Numbered from the stretch's first letter, positions 25,351 to 35,095 are shown. The stretch is DNA of 64,000 nucleotides from CALNBC01 sp040768925 (GCA_040768925.1 JAXGLZ010000001.1:248001-312000), one strand, 5' to 3'. Notes: generated by a model not told the origin, from the letters alone. Program-made: numbers and translations.

Positions 25351-26943
25351 ATGAGAAAAACCAAACTGCTTTGCCTCGCGCTCTCTCTTTTCATGCTCGT
25401 TTCCCTGATTGCGGCGCCCGCGTATGCGGATTCCCCAGCCGACCCCATTCCCCCCCAGGTCGTCGGCCAGGTGGCTTATCCCGGTGTTGAGGACGATGTG
25501 CTTTACATCTTCCACACCAACGACACCCACGGAAGAATGACCGGCTCCCTCGAATCGGCGGACGCGGCCGCGTTCTCTTCCGCAAAGCTCGCGGGCTATG
25601 TTCAGGGCATGCGGAACATGGGCCACAACGTGCTGCTGCTGGACGGGGGCGACGCCGTTCACGGCAAGGTTTCCGCCAACGCCTTTAAGGGCTATTCCGT
25701 CATCAACATCATGAACCGCATGGGGTATGACGCGATGGCTGCGGGCAATCACGAATTCGACTACGGCTTAGACCGCGCCGTCCAGCTCGCGAAATACGCG
25801 AAGTTCCCCGTCCTCAGCGCCAATCTGACCGACGAGGAAGGCAACCCGATATTTAAAGACACGCTGATCAAAGAAATCGGCGGCCATAAGATCGGCATCT
25901 TCGGCCTCACCACCCCCGAAACCGCGACCAAGGCCAACCCCAAGTTCTTTGTGGGCTATGTCTTCCAGGACGCCGTTGAAACCGCCCAAAAATGCGTCGA
26001 TGCCCTCAAGGCCGCGGGCTGCGATTACATCATCGCCCTGGGCCACATCGGGATGGACGAGGAATCCCCCGTCACCTCTTTTGACATTACCGACGCCGTG
26101 ACCGGCATCGATTTGTTTATCGACGGCCACAGCCACACCCTGCTGAAGGAGGGCAAGGTCAACAACGGCACGCTGATCGTCTCCACGGGCGAATACCTCC
26201 AGCACGTCGGCGTGGTCAAGGTCATCTTCAGCTCCATCCAATCCCCCGCCGAAGAAGCCTGGCTCCTCCAGTCCTCCGACGCGAACTACGCCGTGCTGCC
26301 CGAGCACAAGGGCGCCAAGAAGCTCCTTACCTATTACACCGAATACGCCAAAGAGCTCTCCCAGCAGGTCGTCGGCCATACGGACGAAGTGCTGGACGGC
26401 GAGCGCGAGCTTGTCCGCAAGCAGCAGACCAACCTCGGCAGCCTGATCACCGACGCGATGCGCAAAAAGACCGATTCCGACATCGCCATCACCAACGGCG
26501 GCGGCATCCGCGCCACCATCAAGGCGGGCGACATCACCTATAACGACATTCTGACCGTTCTGCCCTTCGGCAACTGGGTCGTCGTCAAGAAGATGACCGG
26601 CGCCGAGGTGCTGACCGTCCTTGAGGAGAGCGTCGCCAATTACCCGAACCTCGCCGGCGGATACATGCACGTTTCCGGCGTGGCCTTCTCCTTTGACGCG
26701 AAGAAGGCCGGCGGCGCAAGAATCAGCGCGGCGGACGTCACCGTCGGCGGCGAGCCCCTCGATCTCGCGAAGACCTATACCGTCGCCACAAACAACTTCC
26801 TTGCGGATGGCGGGGACGGCTCCTCCCTCGGCAAGGGCTCGATCTACGGCGAATACGGTCCTTTGGACCAGGTGCTGCTGGAATACATGCAGGAATTCGG
26901 CTGCGCCTATGAAACCGGCGACCGCGTGACCGCCGTCGAATAA
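25351..26943 (+). CDS. Secreted 5'-nucleotidase/2',3'-cyclic phosphodiesterase family protein
   Basis: 530 residues. Signal peptide MRKTKLLCLALSLFML... with cleavage near APAYADS. The N-terminal metallophosphoesterase domain has the metal ligand blocks IFHTNDTHGRM (D, H), LLDGGDAVHG (D), GNHEFDYG (N, H), ALGHIGMDE (H) and DGHSHTLL (H-x-H). The C-terminal 5_nucleotid_C substrate domain includes ITNGGGIRATIKAGDITYND and LPFGNWVVV. It hydrolyses extracellular nucleotides or UDP-sugars, probably to scavenge phosphate and nucleosides. No wall anchor seen, so free or loosely attached. The start is set by the signal peptide; GGAAGGAAGG lies somewhat far upstream. An upstream in-frame ATG would spoil the signal peptide. 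Confidence 0.92.
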   Translation: MRKTKLLCLALSLFMLVSLIAAPAYADSPADPIPPQVVGQVAYPGVEDDVLYIFHTNDTHGRMTGSLESADAAAFSSAKLAGYVQGMRNMGHNVLLLDGGDAVHGKVSANAFKGYSVINIMNRMGYDAMAAGNHEFDYGLDRAVQLAKYAKFPVLSANLTDEEGNPIFKDTLIKEIGGHKIGIFGLTTPETATKANPKFFVGYVFQDAVETAQKCVDALKAAGCDYIIALGHIGMDEESPVTSFDITDAVTGIDLFIDGHSHTLLKEGKVNNGTLIVSTGEYLQHVGVVKVIFSSIQSPAEEAWLLQSSDANYAVLPEHKGAKKLLTYYTEYAKELSQQVVGHTDEVLDGERELVRKQQTNLGSLITDAMRKKTDSDIAITNGGGIRATIKAGDITYNDILTVLPFGNWVVVKKMTGAEVLTVLEESVANYPNLAGGYMHVSGVAFSFDAKKAGGARISAADVTVGGEPLDLAKTYTVATNNFLADGGDGSSLGKGSIYGEYGPLDQVLLEYMQEFGCAYETGDRVTAVE

Positions 26944-27004
26944 GCAAAAAACGCTTTCTGCGGGGCGGCCAAATCCGCCCCGCAGATGATCGGCAAATTC
27001 CGGC

Positions 27005-27275
27005 CCCGGGGTTCAGGGGTTGCGGCCCCTGAACCTCAATCAAAACTGACGACGTAAGCCGAAATCATGGATTTCGGCGCCTCGTCAAGGAATGATGCCG
27101 GCCGCGCCGACGGCTGGGGTGTCGGTTTTGCCGTATTATTCCGGTCACTTGTGACCGAAATAACCCGCACGAAGCGCGCCGGAATCACAGATTCCGGCGC
27201 TTCATCAAGGAATGATGCCGGCCGCGCCGACGGCCCTGAAAACCAACCGTTAAAGCGGCTTGCGGGCCGCTTTGA
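27005..27275. repeat. Dispersed palindromic repeat, locus 5
   Basis: Contains CAGGGGTTGCGGCCCCTGA, then two cores (GAAATCATGGATTTC with TCGTCAAGGAATGATG; GGAATCACAGATTCC with TCATCAAGGAATGATG), each followed by GCCGGCCGCGCCGACGGC. It ends in AAAGCGGC-TTGC-GGGCCGCTTT. The orientation is that of locus 1. With the imperfect hairpin TCTGCGGGGCGG...CCGCCCCGCAGA (26955-26985) it fills the gap between the nucleotidase and thpR. Confidence 0.85.
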
Positions 27276-27402
27276 CGCCCCGCGGCGGCTTCGGCCGCCC
27301 GTTTGTTTATCCGCCGTTTTTGTGCGATAATACGGTTGATTGTTTTTGCGGTCCGCCGGACCCGGACGGATTCGACCGGCTCATACCCGAAAGGAGCTTC
27401 CA

Positions 27403-27930
27403 TTGCGGCTTTTTATCGCCCTTGACGTCAACAAACAGGCCCGCGCCGCCCTCTTTTCCCTTCAGCAGACCATGCAAAAGCTGGGGATCGAAGGGTCCTA
27501 TGTTCCCGCGGGGAACTTCCACGTCACCCTGCGCTTCCTCGGGGAAACGGACCGGCTGGGAGAGATCGGCCTGGCTTTGGGGGAGCTTGTGCGGGGAATC
27601 CGGCCTTTTTCCCTGAAGCTCGTGGAATACGAAACCTTTGGCGGAGGGACTGCGGTCGTCCGCGCGGCCGGGGACGGCGGCGAGCTGAAGCGCCTTTACG
27701 AAAGCGCCCAGGCCGCCCTGTTTGACGCGGGCTTCCCCCTGGAAAAACGCCCCCTCGCGCCGCACATCACCCTGGCAAGGCGGACCGCGCCCCATGCGGA
27801 GCATATGGATGCCCTCAACGCCGCCCTTGCGCCTGCGGAATTCTTTGTGGACCATGTGACGCTTTATGAATCCGTGCGCAACAGGCAGGGCGCCATGGAA
27901 TACCGGCCCCTGCAAAAGAGTGGGTTCTGA
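27403..27930 (+). CDS. thpR: RNA 2',3'-cyclic phosphodiesterase (2'-5' RNA ligase family)
   Basis: 175 residues of the 2H phosphoesterase superfamily. Both H-x-T motifs are present: FHVTLRFLG (about 44-52) and PHITLARR (about 126-133). They form the active site that opens 2',3'-cyclic phosphates (and in vitro joins tRNA halves with 2'-5' bonds). RLFIALDVNKQARAAL is the typical first strand and helix. I take TTG at 27403 as start: AAGGAG sits six bases before it and the protein then opens MRLFIALDV as in relatives. An upstream ATG in frame would add a nonconserved tail. A CRISPR remnant follows. Confidence 0.9.
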   Translation: MRLFIALDVNKQARAALFSLQQTMQKLGIEGSYVPAGNFHVTLRFLGETDRLGEIGLALGELVRGIRPFSLKLVEYETFGGGTAVVRAAGDGGELKRLYESAQAALFDAGFPLEKRPLAPHITLARRTAPHAEHMDALNAALAPAEFFVDHVTLYESVRNRQGAMEYRPLQKSGF

Positions 27931-28023
27931 GGGGGAAGGGTGGATTTTTTTAGCTAAGCCGGAGGGATTTTGGCGCGCAAAGCTTGAACTCGGCCTCTTG
28001 AACCCCATTCAAGAGAATATCCT

Positions 28024-28382
28024 GCCGCGCCCCACGCGGAGCGTAGGTTGAAATGGCTCTAGCCAAGTACGGTGTCGGCGGCAGCTTGCCGCGCCCCGCG
28101 CGGGGGCGGGGATTGAAATAGCCCATCGATCAGCCTTGCGGCTTCTGTTGCCGGTCGCTTCCCACGCGGAGCGGGGATTGAAATGGCTCTAACGCCAAGT
28201 ACGGTGCCGGCGGCAGCTTGCCGCTCCCCACGCGGGGGCGGGGATTGAAACCGCGCCCTCATCCCCGGGCTGCGCGACGCGCCAGCCGCGCCCCGCGGGC
28301 GGGGATTGGAAATATCTATGACCACTGCGCCTGTCAAAAGGGCAATGGCCGCCCCCCCCGCCCGGCAGCGCAGATCGAAACA
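28024..28382. CRISPR. Degenerate cas-less CRISPR remnant (type I-C-like repeats)
   Basis: Five decayed repeats of 29-32 bases ending GGGGATTGAAAT or variants: 28024-28054, 28088-28119, 28153-28184, 28220-28250, 28285-28313. A weak sixth lies at about 28351-28382 (ends GCAGATCGAAAC). Each keeps the inner palindrome CGCxCCxCGCGGxGCGG. The separating segments are 33-37 bases, spacer-like. Segments 1 and 3 are almost identical (GGCTCTAxCGCCAAGTACGG type), pointing to internal duplication. No cas gene is in the window. The end abuts the addA ribosome-binding site. The repeat form resembles type I-C (GTCGCxCCC...GCGTGGATTGAAAT). Confidence 0.72.
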
Positions 28383-28395
28383 AATCGGAGGAACC

Positions 28396-31300
28396 ATGGA
28401 CTACAACCCCCAACAGCTTTCGGCGATCGCCCACAAAGGCGGAACGCTGCTGCTTTCCGCCGGGGCGGGCAGCGGCAAAACCGCCGTGCTGGCGGCGCGC
28501 ATCGCCAGCCTTGTGCTATCCGGCGTTTCCGTGGAAAGCATGCTGGTGGTGACCTTTACCAACGCCGCCGCGGCGGAGATGAAGCGCCGGGTCCGCCTGC
28601 GCCTTGCCGAAGCTGCGGAGGACGATTCGCTGGATCAAACCGCCCGGGCGAACGCCCGATCGGGGCTGGCCGCCCTTTCTTCCGCGTCCATCTGCACCCT
28701 GCACGCCTTCTGCACCGGTGTGCTCCGCCGCCATTTCGCCGCCTGCGGACTGGATCCCGCCTTCCGCGCGGCGGATGATTTCGAGGCCGGGGCGCTGGCC
28801 GCCGCTTCCGCAAAAGAGGCGATCTGTGCCTCCGTCGTCGAGGGGGAGCCGGGCTTCCTCGCCTTTTATGACGGTTTTGGCGGCAGGAACGGCCGGGCTT
28901 TGCCGGAAACGCTGCTTTCCGCCTGGAATTTTCTGACCACCAGGACGGATATCGACGCCTTTCTTGACGGCGCGCTGCAAAAGTTCGACGCCGCGCCTTT
29001 TGAGCTTTCCGCCTCCCCCGCGGCAAAAACCATTCTGAACCACCACGCCCGCCAATGCGCCCGGGCCGCTTCCATCCTTCGCGCCATTGCGGCGGAACTC
29101 CCGAGAACGGAGGAAGGCCTTGCCGTGGGCGAGCTGCTGCTGGCCGACGCGGACGCGATGGCCGCCTTTTCCGAAGCTTTGCGAAAAGGCACAGCCACCC
29201 TTTTCGACCTTTGTTCCTATAAATTCCCCCGCCTTGCTTTCAAGCGGGATACGGCGCTTCCCAAAGAGCGCGTCCAATCCGCCAGGAACCGCGCGAAGGC
29301 CCTGGTTTCCCCCAGAGCTTTGGAGGCGGACGCCGCCCTGTCGGACGGCGAAGCCCAATCCCGGCTGCTCGCGCTGCAAAAGCCCCAGGCGCAGGCCTTC
29401 GCCGCCCTGATCCGGCGGTTTCGCGGCATCTATTGCGCAAAAAAGGACGAGCGGGGCGTCATCGATTTTTCGGATATGGAGCAGCTCGCCTTAGAAGCCC
29501 TTTCGGACCCGGAAATCGCGAAGGAATACCAAAAGCGCTTCACCCATATTTTCATCGACGAATACCAGGACAGCTCCGAGATCCAGGAGGCGATCATCGG
29601 AAAATTTTCCGCCAAAAAGGATCTGTTTCTCGTGGGCGACGTCAAACAGAGCATCTATTCCTTCCGCGCCGCCAAGCCGGAGCTTTTCTTAGCGCGCGCA
29701 AGGCGGGCCAAGACCGGGGAGGGCAGGGTGCTGCCCCTGAACGTGAATTACCGCACCTGCCCCGCTCTTCTCCGCTGCGTGAACGACCTTTTTTCCCGGG
29801 CGATGACCGGCGCCGTCCCCTACGGGCAGGACGACGCCCTGAATCCCGGCAGGGCGGAATCCGGCTGCGAAACGAAACTGAACGTGCGCATCATCTATGG
29901 CGAAACGGGCAATGCCGCGCCCCGGGCGGATTCCGCCGATCCCATTGATCCCATCGATCCCATCGAAGCGGAAGCCCGCCTGGCCGCCGCGCTGATCAAG
30001 GCGCGCATGAAGCGCCCCATCGGCGAAGGGGACCGGGCAAGGATGCCTGTTTTTGAGGATTTTTGCGTGCTTTTACGCACGGTTTCCAAGTCCGCCGAAA
30101 CCTTCTGCCGGGTTTTCGCGGCGGAGGGCATCCCCGCCTTTGCGGACCTTACCGGCGGGTATTTTGACGCCATCGAGGTTCAGGTGCTTTTGAATCTTTT
30201 GCGCCTGGTGGACGATTCCCGGCAGGATGTGGCGCTTTTATCCGTCCTGCGGGCGGGGATCGGCGGTTTTTCCGATTCCGATCTCGCGCGGATCCGCGTT
30301 TATGCCAAGCGCCGCTGGCGGGACCGGGAGCCGGGCGCGGCGGACGACGAGCCAATCTCCTATTACGAGGCGCTGACCCTTTGCGCGGCGGGGGATTTGG
30401 GCGCGCTTTCCGAAAAATGCGCGGATTTTCTGGCCTTTTTGAAAGAGGCCCGGGAAGAGGCCCGGATCCTGCCCCTTTCCCGCTTCTGCGAATGGATCGT
30501 CCGCAGAACGGCCTACGACGATTCCGTCGCCGTCCTTTCCGGCGGCGAAACCCGGCTGGCGAACCTGCGCCGCTTTCTCGACCAGGCCCGGTCCTATGAA
30601 TCCGGCTCGCCCAGGGGGCTTTCGGGCTTTCTGGCCCATGTGGACGGGGCGCTTTCCGCGGGGAAGGACCTCGGCTCCTCCACCGTGGGCGGAGCGGGCT
30701 GCGTGCGGGTCATGTCCGTCCACCGCAGCAAGGGGCTGGAATTCCCCGTCGTGTTCCTCTGCTGCGCAAACAGGCAGTACAACGCCGCGGAATCCAAAAA
30801 ATCCGTTCTTTGGAGCGCGCGGGGCGGCCTTTGCATGCGGGCGTACCACCCCGGCGAACGGGCGGTTTACGAAACCCTGTACCACCGCGCCGCCGTCCGC
30901 GAGCAGGAAGACGCCCTGCGGGAAGAGGAGCTTCGCGTGCTTTACGTGGCCCTGACCCGGGCGCGGGAGGAACTGACCGTCGTCGGCACCACGAAAGATC
31001 TTCAAAAGGACGCCCAAAATTGGGCGGACCCGGACGCGGGCCCGCCGAAAAGCCATCTTGGGGTCATCATGCGCGCGGCCGCGGAATTTCCGGAAGCCGG
31101 GGGAATCTTTGAAAAAGCCGGGGTCTTCGTTTCCCGGCCCGGCTTCCCCCACGAAGGCGCATGGGCTTTTCACCTGCACGAAGCGGGAACGCTCCATCGC
31201 CAAGAAGCCGCCGCGGAGGATCAGGAACGCTTTTGCGCCTGGGCCAGGGAGGCGGAAAGCCTGGACCCTTCCGCTTTTTCAGCCCGCCTTTGGCGGTTTG

Positions 31301-31890
31301 AGCCGGGCAGACCCGTTGCCGCAAAGATCGCCGCAACGGCCCTGCTTTCCCCCAAAAAAGCTTCGGATTATTCCAGAGCCCCCCGGTTCGCCGCCGGCGA
31401 AACGCTCACCGCGGCCCAAAAAGGAGAGGCCGTTCACGCGCTTTTGCGCCATGTGGACCTTGGGGCGGCGATTACGGAAACATCCCTCAAAAACCGGCTG
31501 GACGAGCTGGTCCAAAGGGAGATGCTCGCCCAAAACATGGCGGCAAGCGTGGATGTTTCCGCCGTCGCCCGCTTTTTCGGCAGCCCTTTGGGGAAGCGCA
31601 TGCTGCGGGCGGGGGACGTGCTGCGGGAAAAACCCTTTTCCCTCTTTGAGGAGATCGACGGCCGCCGGGTGATCGTTCAGGGCATGATCGACGCGTGTTT
31701 TTTGGAAAACGGCGGCTGGATTCTTGTGGATTACAAGACCGACCGCCAAAAAGGAAGCGCGGAGGACGCGGCGAAGGCCCACGCCCCCCAGCTTGAAATC
31801 TATCAAAAAGCCCTTGAGGCCGCGACGGGGATCACGGTTGCGGAAAAATACGTCGCCTTTTTGAGCCTGGGGGCGAATGTTTTGCTCTGA
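28396..31890 (+). CDS. addA: ATP-dependent helicase/nuclease subunit A (AddA)
   Basis: 1164 residues. UvrD-like superfamily 1 helicase fused to a C-terminal RecB-family nuclease, the AddA subunit that resects double-strand breaks for RecA. Walker A is AGAGSGKT (22-29) after a Q-motif NPQQ; motif Ia VVTFTNAAAAEMKRR; Walker B DEYQD (D388); motif VI in VLYVALTRAREEL. The nuclease core is MIDACF...VDYKTDRQK with D1112-Y-K1114. Low-complexity PIDPIDPI near 520 comes from a 9-base tandem repeat. The partner addB normally precedes addA but is not here; a CRISPR remnant occupies that place. ATG after CGGAGGAACC. Confidence 0.94.
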   Translation: MDYNPQQLSAIAHKGGTLLLSAGAGSGKTAVLAARIASLVLSGVSVESMLVVTFTNAAAAEMKRRVRLRLAEAAEDDSLDQTARANARSGLAALSSASICTLHAFCTGVLRRHFAACGLDPAFRAADDFEAGALAAASAKEAICASVVEGEPGFLAFYDGFGGRNGRALPETLLSAWNFLTTRTDIDAFLDGALQKFDAAPFELSASPAAKTILNHHARQCARAASILRAIAAELPRTEEGLAVGELLLADADAMAAFSEALRKGTATLFDLCSYKFPRLAFKRDTALPKERVQSARNRAKALVSPRALEADAALSDGEAQSRLLALQKPQAQAFAALIRRFRGIYCAKKDERGVIDFSDMEQLALEALSDPEIAKEYQKRFTHIFIDEYQDSSEIQEAIIGKFSAKKDLFLVGDVKQSIYSFRAAKPELFLARARRAKTGEGRVLPLNVNYRTCPALLRCVNDLFSRAMTGAVPYGQDDALNPGRAESGCETKLNVRIIYGETGNAAPRADSADPIDPIDPIEAEARLAAALIKARMKRPIGEGDRARMPVFEDFCVLLRTVSKSAETFCRVFAAEGIPAFADLTGGYFDAIEVQVLLNLLRLVDDSRQDVALLSVLRAGIGGFSDSDLARIRVYAKRRWRDREPGAADDEPISYYEALTLCAAGDLGALSEKCADFLAFLKEAREEARILPLSRFCEWIVRRTAYDDSVAVLSGGETRLANLRRFLDQARSYESGSPRGLSGFLAHVDGALSAGKDLGSSTVGGAGCVRVMSVHRSKGLEFPVVFLCCANRQYNAAESKKSVLWSARGGLCMRAYHPGERAVYETLYHRAAVREQEDALREEELRVLYVALTRAREELTVVGTTKDLQKDAQNWADPDAGPPKSHLGVIMRAAAEFPEAGGIFEKAGVFVSRPGFPHEGAWAFHLHEAGTLHRQEAAAEDQERFCAWAREAESLDPSAFSARLWRFEPGRPVAAKIAATALLSPKKASDYSRAPRFAAGETLTAAQKGEAVHALLRHVDLGAAITETSLKNRLDELVQREMLAQNMAASVDVSAVARFFGSPLGKRMLRAGDVLREKPFSLFEEIDGRRVIVQGMIDACFLENGGWILVDYKTDRQKGSAEDAAKAHAPQLEIYQKALEAATGITVAEKYVAFLSLGANVLL

Positions 31891-31894
31891 GAGC

Positions 31895-32110
31895 GTCAAA
31901 GCGGCCTGCGGGCCGCTTCGCAGATGGGTTTTTCGCTGACGCGCAAAGAAATTTCGGAACAAGTGCCGAAATGGGACGGCAAAACTGACGCCCCAACCGC
32001 CGGCGAAGCCGACATCAATCCTTGATGAGGTGCCGAAATCACAGATTACGGCTCATGCCGTCAGTTTGATTGAACCGCAGGGACTGAGGCCCCTGAAAAC
32101 CCCCTGGGCG
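31895..32110. repeat. Dispersed palindromic repeat, locus 6
   Basis: AAAGCGGCC-TGC-GGGCCGCTT hairpin just after the addA stop, then GGCAAAACTGACGCC, GCCGGCGAAGCCGAC, CATCAATCCTTGATGAGG and GAAATCACAGATTACG. It ends with a CAGGGACTGAGGCCCCTG hairpin. The orientation is that of loci 2 and 4. Confidence 0.82.
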
Positions 32111-32127
32111 GCCGCTTTGACGCTCAA

Positions 32128-32164
32128 AAAAAAGGCCGGGAGAACGAATTCCCCCGGCCTTTTT
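32128..32164 (-). terminator. Terminator of the large Big2/SH3 gene
   Basis: Minus strand AAAAAGGCCGGG...CCCGGCCTTTTTTTTT, 33 bases after the stop of the gene at 32198-34876; long T-run on the minus strand. Confidence 0.88.
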
Positions 32165-32197
32165 GCTTTGGTTGCTTGCCGCTACCGCCGCGCGTCG

Positions 32198-34876
32198 TCA
32201 GTTCTTTTTCACATAGCCCCGGGCGACATAGCCGGTGTAGCTCTTGCCGCCGATGGTGGCCCTGACCCTGTAATAGCTGCCCGAGCGGGCCAGGATGGTG
32301 ACCGAGTTGCCACTCCGGAGATACGCAAGGGTGGTGCCGCTGCCCGGCCTGCTGCGCAGGCGGAGCTTGGAATTTCTGCTGATGGAAATCCTTCCGCCGC
32401 GGGCGTTGACGGTGATCTTGACGCGGCGGACGGCGTTGTCGCTCGTGATGAGCAGGACGGTGTCCGTTCCGGCGGCCAGCGCGGTCACTTTTCCGGAATT
32501 GTTGACGGTGATCGTGCCGTTGTCATCCTCCAGCGTTGCGGCCACGATCCGCTTTCCGCTGACCTTCAGCGTCAGGGACTGGTCCACAAGCAGGGTCTTT
32601 GCCGTGGCGGTGTTCGAGGAAGAGGAGCCCGTCACGGTGATGATCACGGTGCCGTGGGAGCCGGACCTGGTATAAACGTGGATCACTGCCGTGCCCGCGG
32701 AAACGCCGGTCACCTTGCCGCTGTTCGTCACGGTGGCGATCCTGGTGTTCTCCGAGTAGGCGGCCATGATGCTGTCGCCCGCCACGGTGAGCTGGGTGGT
32801 GCCGCCCACCTGGATGGTGCGGCTGTCCGTTCCGGTTGTGCCGCCGGTAACCGTCACGCTGTAGGTTCCGACCCGGCCGGAAACCGCGGTTACGGTCAGG
32901 GTCGCCGTGCCGCTCTTGACGCCGTAGTAGAATCCGCTGCCCATCACGTTGACCACCGAGGGGTTCGAGCTGGTCACGCTGGCGATGGATTCGCTGCCGG
33001 CGAGGGTGAGCTGGGCCGTCGCGCCCACCGCGATTTTGCCGGTTCCGTAAACCTTCAGGGTCTTCTGGGTGACGGTAAAGGTGATGGTTCCGCCCGCGCC
33101 GTTCGCCGCGGTGACGTATACCGTCGCGGTTCCGGGGGCCACGGCCGTCACGCGGCCGCTGTTCGTCACGGTGACTACTCTGGTATTGTTGGAGAAGGCG
33201 TAGCTGACCGCGGCGCCCGTTCCGAAGTAGATCTGGGTCGAATCGTCTTCTGCGAGCACCGTGGCGCTGGCGTAAACCGGGGCGTTTGCGCCCACCACCA
33301 TGACCTGGATGGTGCCGTAGCCGTTTTCAGCCGTGGTGACGTGGATCGTCGCCGTTCCGGGCGCCATGCCGATCACCCGGCCGTCGCCCGTCGCAAAGGC
33401 CACGGAAAGGTTGCCGCTGGTGGCGTTGTTGATCCGCTCGCCCGCCACGGAAAGCTGGATGGATTCGCCTGTGGCGATGTACAGCTTGGGCGCGACGACG
33501 GAAATCGGGTGGGTCGGATTATAGTTCGAGGCGGAAACCTTCACGGTCTCGGTGATGGTGAAGGCTTTGCCCGTTCCCGCCGCCGCGCGCTCCGCGGCGT
33601 CCTTGAAGGTGAACGTGAAGTTGACGTTCGCGCCGCTCATGGTCTTGGTGGCGGTGATGTATTCCGGGCCGTTGGCCAGGTTGAACACGATATCGCCGTT
33701 GTTTGCCGAAACGTCGGTCAGCTCATAGCCCGCGTAGTTCGCGCTGCCGGAAGCCGGCATGTCGATGGTGAAGATCTTGGTGCGCTGGTTCGTGTAAACG
33801 CCGGCGCTTTGCGGCGCGGTGACCGGGCGCTTGATCTCGGTCTGCCTGGAGCCGAGGTCTACGGTTTTCGTGCTGCCGTCGGGCAGTTCGAACTTGAATT
33901 TGACGGTGATCCCGGTTTTTCCCATGGGCTGCAAAGCGGTCAGCTTGCCGCCCGCCGTCAGGGTGAGGTAGTCGGAAACCGTTACGGAACCGCTGATTTC
34001 GGCGGTCACGGGGAAATTCCCGGGGTTGGTGACCGTGAACGCGTCGTAGGCGCGTCCGGCCTTGAGGTTCGCCCAGTCGAGGCTCTTGGCCTCGACTTTG
34101 ACGTCCGAGCCGTCGTAGGTTACGATGGCGTCGGCGGTTTCGACAAGGGAGCCGCCGCTCCCGCCGACGCGCGCCATGACGATATACGTCTTGTTTTTGA
34201 CGGGGACGTTCGAGAAATCCACCCGGCTGTTGTCCGAGTCATAGTCCCCGCCGTAAACCTTGCTGGAATCGATGGCGGTGATGTTGTTTTCGCTGTCCCT
34301 GGTGATGCCGCCGGCGTCCACAAGGAACAGCTTGACGCCGGGGTAATCGGTGGACGCGCCGGTATTGCCCCCGTCGAAAGCGCTGTTCACCGGGACCTCG
34401 ATATTTGCGGTGTTGGCGCTGGTGTCCACATAGTACTTCCCGTCCTTGAGGGTTGCGGTCTTGCCGCCGACCTTGGGCGCGCCGGAAACAAAGCCGGTGA
34501 CGGGCGCGGGGTTGTTCCCCTCGCTGTCCGTGGTCAAAAAGGCGACCTTGCCGCTGCCGGTGGTGACGATATTGACCTTGCCCGCAACCTTTGCCGAAAG
34601 GTCGATCTTGAAGGTCACCCCGCTCCCGGCGGTCAGCGTCCTGTTCGTGGCATCCGAGGATTTCAGCGACACGCCTCTTTTCAGCGTCGCTTCGCCCGCG
34701 GGCAGCGAAACGTTGTTCGTCAGGCTGATCTCATCGCCGGAAACCGTGGAATCCAGGAGCGTTTTCAGTTCACTGCCATTTTCGGCGCTGCCTCCTGCCG
34801 CAAACGCCGTGACCGACATGGCCGCGGCCAGCAAAAACGCCGCCGCCATCAGAAACAATCTTCTTTTTTTCATCAT
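32198..34876 (-). CDS. Large secreted Big2 (Ig-like) repeat protein with C-terminal SH3 domain
   Basis: 892 residues. Signal peptide of about 27 residues (MMKKRRLFLMAAAFLLAAAM..., cleavage after AFAA). The N-terminal 350 residues start with a beta-rich segment (LKTLLDSTVSGDEISLTNNV), not clearly assignable. From about 440 run six or more Big2-like repeats, each with an N-T-R-V-V-T-V-T-N-S-G-R-V-T-A-V-A-P-G-T-A type core. The end is an SH3-like domain (KLRLRSRPGSGTTLAYL ... KSYTGYVARGYV). Likely a wall-bound surface protein or adhesin. Two adjacent ATGs: the first at 34876 is 4 bases from GGAGG, the second at 34873 is 7 bases from it and may be the real one. Same design as the protein at 18367. 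Confidence 0.87.
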   Translation of the reverse strand: MMKKRRLFLMAAAFLLAAAMSVTAFAAGGSAENGSELKTLLDSTVSGDEISLTNNVSLPAGEATLKRGVSLKSSDATNRTLTAGSGVTFKIDLSAKVAGKVNIVTTGSGKVAFLTTDSEGNNPAPVTGFVSGAPKVGGKTATLKDGKYYVDTSANTANIEVPVNSAFDGGNTGASTDYPGVKLFLVDAGGITRDSENNITAIDSSKVYGGDYDSDNSRVDFSNVPVKNKTYIVMARVGGSGGSLVETADAIVTYDGSDVKVEAKSLDWANLKAGRAYDAFTVTNPGNFPVTAEISGSVTVSDYLTLTAGGKLTALQPMGKTGITVKFKFELPDGSTKTVDLGSRQTEIKRPVTAPQSAGVYTNQRTKIFTIDMPASGSANYAGYELTDVSANNGDIVFNLANGPEYITATKTMSGANVNFTFTFKDAAERAAAGTGKAFTITETVKVSASNYNPTHPISVVAPKLYIATGESIQLSVAGERINNATSGNLSVAFATGDGRVIGMAPGTATIHVTTAENGYGTIQVMVVGANAPVYASATVLAEDDSTQIYFGTGAAVSYAFSNNTRVVTVTNSGRVTAVAPGTATVYVTAANGAGGTITFTVTQKTLKVYGTGKIAVGATAQLTLAGSESIASVTSSNPSVVNVMGSGFYYGVKSGTATLTVTAVSGRVGTYSVTVTGGTTGTDSRTIQVGGTTQLTVAGDSIMAAYSENTRIATVTNSGKVTGVSAGTAVIHVYTRSGSHGTVIITVTGSSSSNTATAKTLLVDQSLTLKVSGKRIVAATLEDDNGTITVNNSGKVTALAAGTDTVLLITSDNAVRRVKITVNARGGRISISRNSKLRLRSRPGSGTTLAYLRSGNSVTILARSGSYYRVRATIGGKSYTGYVARGYVKKN

Positions 34877-35095
34877 TCTTCCTCCCTGCACGCTCGTGCG
34901 GACGATTCCATTATTGTCACATCCTGCTTTTAATACGATTGTATTTCCAAAAACGTTGAGGCGCAAGGAAACGATCTGTTAATTCCAGTTATAGAATTTG
35001 TTAACAAATTGCGAAATCTTATGGTTTTGGCCGTGTTTTCGGCCTTTGACCCAAACGGAACCTTCGCGTCCGTTCGCCGGTCCGGCTTCACCGCG

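Noticed and set aside
28059..28397. Minus-strand frame with repeated F-Q-S-P-P-P-R-G segments
   Set aside because: It is the translation of the degenerate CRISPR repeats.
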